This document shows positions 55,809 through 64,000 of a stretch of 64,000 nucleotides of DNA, in pieces (the first letter of the stretch is position 1; each line of letters opens with the position of its first letter). Origin of the DNA: Favolaschia claudopus. Lineage: Eukaryota; Basidiomycota; Agaricomycetes; Agaricales; Mycenaceae. The stretch lies in assembly GCA_037176885.1 (NCBI GenBank), contig JAWWNJ010000010.1:2232001-2296000 (forward strand), written 5' to 3'. The position numbers and the translations under genes are program-made. The notes beneath the pieces were generated by a model. That model had not been told where the DNA came from, did no database searches, and saw only the letters and a list, made by a program, of their open reading frames with translations.

Positions 55809-57175
55809 ATGCCCACTATTGCTCTCCCAAATCGCGAATCGATCGTGTCGCCCACCTCCGTGGTCCAGCTTGAGTATCTCAGTGGCGACGGTCCTGGCCC
55901 CCTTCCGAAACCCGCAGCGCCTAGTAGTAGTCCCAACAGAAACTGGACCCGTTTTGTTCTCCTCTCCGACACGCATGCGCAGCGATGCGACGTCCCGGAC
56001 GGAGATGTCCTTTTGCATTCTGGGGACCTCACGCAGCATGGAACACTCCAAGAGCTCAAGTTGACGATGGAGTGGTTGTATGCTCTTCCGCATCGTCTCA
56101 AGATGTGCATTTCTCCCCTCAATTGCAATGACACTGATAAGTCTGACTGGGAATGTTCAGAATTATCGCGGGCAACCACGATTCCGTGGTCCATCGTGAA
56201 TGGTACGAGGCGAACTGGGATGGGCTCTTTTTGCACAGGTCGAAAGACGGCCCTGAGGTGAGACTAATGCATGAACCTCGGCTCCCTGTGACCAGAGTTT
56301 CAGCCAGCTGAAGAAGTTCTTGAGTTGCTGAAGGGCCCTCGCGCTGTGGCCGCCAATATTGTCTACCTTCAGGACGAGCAGTATAAATTCAAAGTATGGG
56401 AGAATGGGAAAGAGTGGTCCGTCTATGGCTCTCCAGTAGATTTCATCTCTGAACATGTATACATTTCGTTCGCTTATGTTCCTGCAGTGGTCCCCGTATT
56501 GGGGAGACTGGGCTTTTGGTTACGAGAGGGAGGATGGAGAAGGTAAGGTTTCATAGGGACACGCATGTCAGAGGTTGAATCACGAATCAGCCTTGATTTC
56601 TAGATTCCCGAAGACCGATATCCTGTTCGTAGAACCAATATCGACTTTTCAGATAAACAGTAACAAAACCAATATTCCACAGTCTCACGCACGGTCCCCC
56701 GAAGAACATCCTTGACTTTACGAACGGCAAAGACCGCGCTGGTTGTTCGGATTTATTAGCTGCGCTCCCGAGGTTAAAGCCAAGACTCCACGTCTTTGGC
56801 CACATCCATGAAGCCCGCGGCGCTCATCTGCATCGATGGCAAGGGAACTCTGGGCCACCGAAGGTGCAGAATGCAATTCAACTGGGACTCGAGAACAAAA
56901 AACCTCCAGTCACCAAAAATGCCAGTGACGACGTTGACATGGAGGACGATGACGAGACAGAGGACAAAGATGACGGAGTTGTGATTTTGCTGAACACCGA
57001 CGACGATGCATCCCAAGTTAACTCGGGACCAGCGGATGGTGATGTGGGACCAGAAACGATCTTCGTGAACGCCGCCAATTATCCGTCGGGTCCAAATGCT
57101 GGTCGGAAGCCAGGTAGGCGAGTGAAAATGGGCGGAGGCGGGTTTCAACCGATGGTTGTTGACCTGTTGGAATGA
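55809..57175 (+). CDS. MPPED-type metallophosphoesterase, copy 2
   Basis: Six or so exons. Motifs: VLLSDTHAQ, DVLLHSGDLTQHGT, KIIIAGNHDSVVHREWY (intact GNHD), WSPYWGDWAFGYER, DILLTHGPPKNILDF and LHVFGHIHEARGAHLHR; C-terminus FVNAANYPSG...PMVVDLLE. All residues expected for metal binding are present, unlike copy 1 (GNRD). An acidic insert (DDVDMEDDDETEDKDDG, about 56926-56975) between GHIHEARG and FVNAAN is absent from copy 1. The intron within DIL|L uses a GTTCGT donor at 56635, the same place where copy 1 needs a GC donor. It is followed on the same strand by helical protein copy 2, 348 bases on. Confidence 0.87.
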
Positions 57176-57523
57176 CAATAATGCGATGCCGCCGATGGAT
57201 ACTGTAGATATGAATGTCTCGAGGGAAAATGAATCGAACGGGATAAAATATAATTGTACCTACTAGATTCAATGGTCCCTGTGCAATGGTCCCCGTATAC
57301 AAGTAGCTAATGGGATACTTACACCTTGACAAGCCCGCAGAGACCTGGGGAGTTGGGATTTGGTTGGGTTGGGAATATTATGTAATCGGAAAGGCTGACG
57401 GTCACATCATTCATTGTACTGGTCACGTCACGGTTCAAATTTCTCTTTTTGCCACATCTGCCCAAAACCAGCCCAAAGCGCGAAATCGGACGACTAGCTG
57501 ATTTTCAAATCGTGTGGAGGGGT
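57176..57523. other. Spacer between metallophosphoesterase 2 and helical protein 2
   Basis: No gene. The spacer must carry the 3' end of the phosphoesterase gene and the promoter of the helical protein gene. No TATA element is obvious. Confidence 0.5.
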
Positions 57524-58995
57524 ATGTACGCGGATATCGATTCTGCCATGGAGAACCTCGCTATGGGCGAGGAGAATTGGAATCACTTCAACTTGGATTC
57601 AGAACTCGAGTTTGGCGGCGCGAAAGAGCTCGTTTCAGGTTTCGAAAATGGGTTTTCTTTTGCATTCAATACAGAGCTCGAAATCGGCCGAAACAATACG
57701 CCAGTAGAGGGCATGAGCAACGCCCACTCAGACGGTGTGATGGACCCAGGCCCATTGACACTAGAGAGTTCGCAGGCACATGAACCGGGCGAACCTGCAC
57801 TGCCAGCGCCATCTGGACCTACGCTCACAGAAAATCTCTCAAGCTCAGCTTCCCCAGCTTTGGAACCGGTGGCGGCGCCGCTTGATCTCGTTGACCAACA
57901 ACGACTCAGTCTTTTCATTCTGACATGCAGAAACCGGTCTATTCCTTCGTGAGTCCGAGTCATCATTCAGTCTCTTCATTCTGCTACTCCCTGAATTTGA
58001 AGCCCTGCGCATATGCAATCCACGTCTGAATATTTCTATGTCGGAAAACCTCGGAACCATTATTGACGCCCGCTTTTAAAATTTCTGTTGGCAGGTACGA
58101 GTCAATGAAAGCTTTTGTTGAGTCATCAGAACCTTCCAGTCGTGATCCTACTAGTATAGTGGAGACGCGAATTCAAGAACTGAATGATCAGTACTCCAAA
58201 GACGTCGAGAATTTGTATGCTGCAATTGCAGAGGACTACATGGATGAGATGGAAGATAGGTATCTTTCATTTGAAGAGAGACTGCCATTAGATGTGAAGA
58301 TGGAGCAAGACAACAAATCCGAATCGAGGAATGTAGCAGACGAAATGATTGCAGTGAGTGTAACTGTTGCTCATAAGTCGAGGTTGAAATTGAACTCGTC
58401 GCGACAGGAATTCTATTGGAGCTTGCGCCGCGATGAATCTTCTGGAGGGGATGCGAAGTCCGAGAGAAGCACTATTTCTCGTGAATGGTATCATGCATTG
58501 GATACCACGACGGCTACTTTTCATGCTAGAATTGATGCACTTTCGCGTCATCGGAATCCTCAGGCTAGAAACTCCGAAATGGATATGCATAACACAAGTT
58601 CGGTGCCAATTGAAGAGGTCTCGTTTCCGTTTCCGCAGACAGTTGAGGAGTACCTGCGGACGCCCCAGGATGTGCGATATCGTGTTGCGCGGCTTTTGAC
58701 TCTAGAATCCGGAAATGAGAGAGAGAGGATGATGTCTGATTTTTCATGGGAAGCGAGGGAGGTAGTTGCGTTGCTGGAGAGGTTCGCGACAGATCAGGTT
58801 GGTTGGTTTGTCGGTGGTTTGATTTGACTTCTTGCCTGACTGACTCCCGATTCGTTCATTATCAAAAAGGATTTTTCTCGACAAATCAGAGCGACAGTCA
58901 CAGAACTAGAAAGTCGAGCCATGAGGATGCGAGGAGACGTTGAGGGATGTTTTCGAAGGTGCATTGATCCAGGTTGGTTTATGGTTGGGTTATAA
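57524..58995 (+). CDS. Unrecognised helical/coiled-coil protein, copy 2
   Basis: Four exons, about 400 residues. It is the paralogue of the gene at 49206-50321. The N-terminus differs (MYADIDSAMENLAMGEENWN, acidic). Shared blocks: VDQQRLSLFILTCRNRSIPS; YESMKAF and RIQELNDQYSKDVENLYAAI then AEDYMDEMEDRYLSFEER; after an intron EFYWSLRRDE; FPQTVEEYLRTPQDVRYRVA, ERERMMSDFSWEA and finally DFSRQIRATVTELESRAMRM. The protein ends GWFMVGL before TAA. Intron positions match copy 1. No catalytic motif, signal peptide or membrane span is seen; long charged helices suggest a scaffold or partner protein. Its location directly after metallophosphoesterase 2 suggests, but does not show, a shared function. 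Confidence 0.75.
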
Positions 58996-59472
58996 TGCTA
59001 CATCGACCTCGCTCATTCCAAAGCCCCCAAGCAGACTCATTCGAGAATCGACTATTTCGTGGAACTTGAGATGCGTAGAAGATCAACTGCGGAATAGGGA
59101 ACTGAACTTTCACGCAACCGGTTGCGTTGTGTACCGTGTTAATGAATACCCACAAAACCTTCTCGAATGCGCGGTTCTCCAGTGAATCATTTCCCTCAAG
59201 TTCCTTTCAATAATGCACGCTCCCGCAACGCTCTTTTCCTCGCCGGCCGCATCGATGTGTCGCGTCAAAGCCGTCTATGCAGAGATATTGCTAAATTCGG
59301 ATGGGGTACATAACAGTCATCGGTCCATTCAAAAATTCTGGCGAGAGTTGGAATGCCTAAGTACTTGTCGTGACGTGTTCCTACGCGTGACGTCATCATG
59401 ACCCGCAAGTCGAGCTAAATTTAGAACGCGTCAAGATTCCTTTGCTCATTCTTCCTCCTTCTCGCACCCACC
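58996..59472. other. Intergenic region upstream of the alpha-amylase gene
   Basis: No gene seen. The stretch ends in a CT-rich leader (CTCATTCTTCCTCCTTCTC) just before the ATG at 59473. Confidence 0.5.
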
Positions 59473-61764
59473 ATGTCGAGCCACGCGAATGAAGCTTACT
59501 CTGGCAAGAAGGATCAGAACTATACCATGGTTCGCGGGTCGTCTGTTCGCGGGGAGAAGCTCATCCTCATCGATTGTTTCGCGTCTTGTCACTGTAGCTT
59601 CAGGCGTTCGAGTGGTATGCAGAGGGCGGTGGTACACATTGGAAGCGCATTGAGAAATTAGTGCCGAAGCTGGCGGACGCGGGGATAACGGCGATGTGGT
59701 TGCCGCGTAAGCTGGTTCATTCCGAAGGTTTTTTTTTTCGAAAATTGAAATTCGTACAGCGCCAACCAAGGCTGCCAATCAGAACTCTGTGGGCTACGAT
59801 ATCTACGACGTGTATGACCTAGGTTCGCCCTCTATGCTTGGTACATCGGCTTGTCTCACAGCGAGGATGGATTCAGGTGAATTCGATCAGAAAGGCGGCA
59901 TTCCTACAAACTGGGGAACGAAAGAAGAACTCATTTCGACAATCAAGAAGGCGAAAGAGGAGGGTATTGTTTGCTACGTTGATGCAGTTTTGAACCATCG
60001 CTTCGGCGCCGATAAAGTCGAAACGTTTGCGGCGGTCGAGGTAGACAACGACGATCGGACGAAGGAGGTTTCTGAGAAGTATGATATCAAGGTGTGTCAG
60101 AGGCTTTGCTTTCCTGTGGTAGCAGTGCCTTTTCTCAGACTTCATAGGGTTGGACGGGCTTCGAATTCCCCGGGCGCGGTGACAAGGTAAAAGCGCTTCG
60201 TTGCATTCAGACAGTATACTCAGGCTGACTCGGCATACAGTACAGCAAATTGAAATATACATTCAACCACTTTACCGGTGTCGATTACAACCACGAGAAC
60301 GAAAAGACTGCGATATACAAGATCCATGGAGAGGGTAAGGATTGGGCACAGGGCGTCGACAACGAAAACCAGAATTATGACTATTTGAGTACGTTTTCTT
60401 CTGAGTCGAGTTCTGAAGCCGACATGAAATAATTTGTCAGTGGGAGCGGACATTGATCATGACCATCCTGACGTGCGCGCCGACCTTATAAATTGGGGCA
60501 AATGGGTGACAGAGCAACTGGGGACGGCCGGCTTTCGCTTTGACGCTGTCAAGGTTCAGCATTTTATTAAAATTGCCAGAAATATACCTGATCCATCCTG
60601 TCTAGCACATCGACCGCAGTTTCATTGCCGACTTTGTCAAGAGTGTCCGTGCCGAAACGGATAAACCGAAGATGTTCGCGGTCGGAGAATTTTGGAAGGA
60701 CTCCATCACGGACCTCGAAGAATATCTCGATGGTCTCGGCACGCAGGTTTGTTCAAATCTTCCTATACCATGTTGATATCTTGAAATTCGAGATTGACTT
60801 CATTGCAGTTCAGCGTGTTCGACGCGCCTCTGCATTACAATTTCAAGGAAGCGGGAGATCGCGGAAGCGAATATGACCTGCGTGCCATTTGGGATGGAAC
60901 TGTAGTGCAAAAGCGTCCCATCGATGCGGTGACTCTCGTTGAGAACCACGAGTACGTGCCAGTTGGTTGAAGTTTCCGAAATTCTCACAATTGAAATCAT
61001 TTATCATAGTACGGTAAATCTGCAGTTTATTTTCTCTGGCAGATTTGGCTCACGATTTTTGAACAGCAAGTAGGCCAAGCTTTAGAGTCCGCTGTTAACC
61101 CTGCATTCAAACCATTGGCTTATGCGTTGATCTTGCTCCGCCCTTCTGGTTATCCGTGAGCTATTATCCCTTCAGTAGCAGGTGCTCTTCACTAACTATA
61201 TAATAGCTGCGTATTCTGGGGCGACCTCTACGGTACCAAGGGCGAAAATCCTCAGGAACCTATATCGCAGCTCGCCGACCTCATCCGCGCCCGGAAGCTT
61301 TTTGCGTATGGTGAATTGCGCGATTACTGGGATCATATGAACTGTGTTGGGTGCGTATTTGTTATTCTGGTTTCACACAAATTGATAAGATTGCGGAAGT
61401 TGGGTACGTATGGGCGATCCGCAGCATGGTAGACCGGACGGGTGTGCGGTGGTCATATGCAATGGAGACGAAGGGTATGTGGTTGGAGTCGTTTTCCCTT
61501 GCAATCATCATAAGATTTTAATAGGTTTAAACACATGGAAGTTGGCAAGGTTCGATCTTCTTCTCCATCCGTGCAGTCTCACCAGGTAAACAATTGGGGC
61601 AGGAACACGCTGACGAGCGCTGGACCGATTTGTTGGGATGGCATGAGGGCGAAGTTGTGATTGGCAAGGACGGATGGGCAGACTTTAGATGCTCCCCCAT
61701 GAGCGTTAGCGTCTGGGTCAATTCCACCGCGAAGGGCAGGCAGGAATTTGGTCAGAAGAATTAG
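59473..61764 (+). CDS. Intracellular alpha-amylase (GH13)
   Basis: About fifteen exons. There is no signal peptide: MSSHANEAYSGKKDQNYTM|LQAFEWYAEGGG starts directly in the barrel. GH13 regions: GITAMWLPP, YVDAVLNHR (region I), GTAGFRFDAVKH (nucleophile Asp), MFAVGEFWKD (acid/base Glu) and VENHD-T-Q (third Asp). LMGADIDHDHPDVRADL and PCVFWGDLYG also fit. The pattern is closest to bacterial-type liquefying alpha-amylases and the cytoplasmic enzymes of fungi. It would cut internal alpha-1,4 bonds of glycogen or maltodextrins inside the cell. The catalytic Asp codon is split between exon end 60951 and a 4-base micro-exon (61010-61013). Three donors read GTTC (59530, 59823, 60554) rather than GTRAG. 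The C-terminal domain ends VWVNSTAKGRQEF. Confidence 0.9.
61010..61013 (+). other. 4-base micro-exon in the alpha-amylase gene
   Basis: Genomic order: AACCACGA|GTACGT ... CATAG|TACG|GTAAAT ... AACAG|CAAGTAGG. Only inclusion of TACG gives N-H-D-T-Q-V-G-Q, the expected GH13 region IV. Direct joining of the outer exons gives GAC AAG TAG, a stop. The flanking introns are 58 and 53 bases. Confidence 0.85.
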
Positions 61765-62571
61765 AGGGCACACTGGTTCAAGTATTTGTCCGGCCTAAGC
61801 GGGTGAGACCCCACGGTTGGCATAGAATTTCTAGATGCACGAGATTGGCAGGGTTTTATTTTTTTCTGTTTCCTTTTGGCATGCTTTTAGAGGTCTGGAA
61901 ACGAACTCGGTTTTGTTATGATGACTCGTCAAATTGCTAGAATGTATATCTGGCCGCGAAATTCTGTGGTATTCAAAGTCATTACCCATGAGCGTTGCGT
62001 GCATGAGCGGTATGTCAAATTATTCTTTCATATCTTCTCCCCCAAAATTGTACTGCTCATGCTCAAAGACATCGTCCAGCTGCTCCAAAAAAAAGCCTGA
62101 GTTGGGCATTTGAGAATACAATACACTATCTAGCGAGACAACCGCCAATAATTAAACTACCTAAGAGTCCGTGATTTGAGAGCCAATTACTACTACTGCT
62201 ACTTGTGCGTCAACATGGACCCGCTAGACTACTCCAGCGAGTTACAAATGCAAGAAAACATGCCGAAAACGAAAAGCGAAACCCCAGCCGGTCGAGATGC
62301 GACTACAAACGGTCAATATGTACAAGGTGAAGAGTTGGATTGGGGTGCGTGTGAGGTGGGGGGAGCCCAATGGACAAGATCTGATGACGAGACAATGAAA
62401 GAGGAATACAGCACTTGCCTTGTCACCTTTTCGTTACAAGGCCAATATCAATGTCGGGGTGGATGGTTGGAATTTTTCGATAGCGAAATAAGTTAATGTT
62501 GTTCTTCTTGTTCTTGTTCTTGTAGGTGGTTTGCCGAATCATTCATTCGTCTTCAGATGCGAATCGCGCTC
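61765..62571. other. Convergent intergenic region, amylase and Hsp20 genes
   Basis: No gene supported. A plus-strand frame at 62176-62496 is open but unrecognised. Repeated TTGTTCTTC units occur near 62500-62520. Confidence 0.45.
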
Positions 62572-63873
62572 TCATCGAATGGGAATCTCATGCTCGTCAG
62601 CAGAAGCAGCAGGCAAGCCGCACGATATCCTCAATACCAAGACCCCACCCTCCAGCGAAGCATCAATGTCTTCAGGCTGAGGGGCGCAAGCAAGGTATTT
62701 CGTTGGCACACAAAGACGGGTCAGAAATAACGGAACAACGAGAGATTCTACGCACTTTCGTGTCTGCTGGGACGGGGAACGCGCGTGCAAACCGCCCGTA
62801 TCTGCGTTCGCGGATGACTGGTGCCGGTGTCGACGTCGACGGGGAAGCTGGGAACGGCGATCGCGATTGGCCGGTGACGGTGACTTGGCGTATGCGGTTG
62901 AAAAGTGTTGTGGTGAGCGTTACGCTGAGGTCGTCTTTCGCCAGCCCGGGAAGCTCGAGGAGTGCAGTGAGAACACGCGTCTCCTTGTCGTAATGTGTGT
63001 CGGAACGTATAAGAAATCGTTTCCCCTCAGCCGGAGGTGGTCCTGGACCTGGCGGCGCCACATGCGGTACTGTGAACGCTCCCTCGGGCAGGGCAGTCTG
63101 CGGTGATGGGGACACAAAAGACGGCGGTGTTGTAACGTGTCCCGTCGCTTGTGGATACTCACTGGAAAAAATAGTGAAACCCAAGACCAAGAAGACAAAC
63201 TACCCAGGGGGCAAACGTACCTCATCAGCGATACAAATGACTGCCTTCCCGCCGCAGGGGAATGTTGTGCAGACCCCAATGGTGTATTCGTCTGGCTGGC
63301 AAACCGTACATGGTGATGTGCTTCAATTTCGCGTCGCTGTGCTGCCGCGGAGCTCCCCGACGCGCTCGATGGCCGCGGGTAAGGGTGGTATTGATGTGGA
63401 CGCGCACGCGACGCGGGTCGCGTATGACTCGGACCGGCGGCGTGGGCGGTAGATCTGACAGTGGTGTCGACTTGCAACAAAACAGGCAGGACTTCTACCG
63501 GCGGGGAGCGCTGTGGTGTCGCCGCCACCGGTACAAGACGTATTGGGGTCAAGTCGTGCGTCCCTCGCATTGGTAATTGACTCGGGACTAAATGTTGAGG
63601 ATCCTCAAGCGTCGGATGAGGGTCGTATAGCGATGCTGACGGGGGCGGTATCGATAATGGCTGGATATCTTGAGGCTGATCTAACGCTTGTTCAAGCGTT
63701 TGCTGGGACAAATTGTCGGATAGTTGTGAATGTGAATGCTGGGATTCTTGTGGTTCCCACTGCTGCTGCTGCTGAGGCTGGTAGCTGGATTCGCGCGGTG
63801 TAGGTGGTGCTGAATGGGATACATATTCATCTGGGTATTGGGCGCCCTGCTGGCCGCCATAACTGTACGACAT
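62572..63873 (-). CDS. Hsp20/alpha-crystallin chaperone with long Q/P-rich N-terminus
   Basis: Three exons: 63873-63221, 63161-62756 and 62676-62572; 387 residues. Residues 1-217 are low complexity (Gln, Pro, Ser, His; for example YQPQQQQQWEPQESQHSHSQ). The alpha-crystallin part starts at about residue 280: FLIRSDTHYDKETRVLTALL, ELPGLAKDDLSVTL, then a proline/serine insert and RYGRFARAFPVPADTK|PEDIDASLEGGVLVLRI. This A-x-x-x-G-V-L pattern is diagnostic for small heat-shock proteins, which hold unfolded proteins. Typical members are 150-220 residues, so the N-terminal extension is unusual. The start ATG 63873 lies about 40 bases after a TATA box. Confidence 0.87.
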
Positions 63874-63911
63874 GAAAGTCAAGAGCAAGCCGCGGAACCA
63901 TTCCCACCGCG

Positions 63912-63919
63912 TTTTTATA
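63912..63919 (-). promoter_or_regulatory. Probable TATA box of the Hsp20 gene
   Basis: The minus strand reads GTATAAAAAC, about 40 bases before the ATG at 63873. GGAATGGTTCC lies between the two; it resembles a loosely spaced heat-shock element but does not match the consensus spacing. Confidence 0.5.
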
Positions 63920-64000
63920 CTTCCGGCATCATCTGTCACAGCGGACATCCCCGATCAGAAGGACAATGGGCCATCACTGATGTCCATCACCTCGAGGCCG

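Noticed and set aside
1..64000. tRNA, rRNA and CRISPR-like elements
   Set aside because: I looked for TTCGA-type T loops with paired arms and for regularly spaced repeats; none was convincing.

Overview
The window looks like nuclear DNA of a filamentous basidiomycete, most likely an Agaricomycete (mushroom-forming fungus). Genes are packed on both strands and cut by many short introns, usually about 45 to 65 bases. Protein signatures fit this group: a Clp1-like protein, a chitin deacetylase with a predicted GPI tail, an Rlm1-type MADS-box factor, a calcineurin catalytic subunit and PIG-A. I saw no rRNA, tRNA, CRISPR array or intact transposon. All exon structures were derived by hand from reading frames and splice consensus.

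Layout. 0-13 kb: the 3' end of an unidentified gene, a MADS-box factor, a DUF1275 membrane protein, a sucrose-type sugar transporter (GPH/SUT family) and a chitin deacetylase. 14-21 kb: a decayed 3' fragment of an aldehyde dehydrogenase gene, a second DUF1275 gene, an intact aldehyde dehydrogenase and an MFS transporter. 21-38 kb: MUS81 nuclease, a Clp1-like protein, a cytochrome P450, an oxysterol-binding-protein homologue, a broken F-box/LRR remnant and PIG-A. 37.7-45.6 kb: a long RS/RG-rich nuclear-type protein (possibly two genes), a UNC-50 homologue with an apparent one-base frameshift, and an alpha/beta hydrolase. 46-59 kb: two diverged copies of a gene set, each with an MPPED-type metallophosphoesterase and a previously unrecognised helical/coiled-coil protein; between the copies lie a membrane protein, calcineurin A and a YCII-domain protein. 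59-64 kb: an intracellular GH13 alpha-amylase and an Hsp20-type chaperone with a long Q/P-rich N-terminus.

The genes do not form one pathway. Much of the window is housekeeping or signalling (GPI-anchor synthesis, DNA repair, lipid transport, calcium signalling, trafficking), mixed with accessory genes (P450, transporters, ALDH, hydrolase). The most notable features are the duplicated metallophosphoesterase plus helical-protein pair, a partial tandem duplication of one copy's promoter and first codons, and extreme splicing: micro-exons of 4, 11 and 14 bases that carry catalytic residues of the amylase and the P450, plus several non-consensus donors (GTTC and GC-AG). None of this was tested against transcripts or databases.
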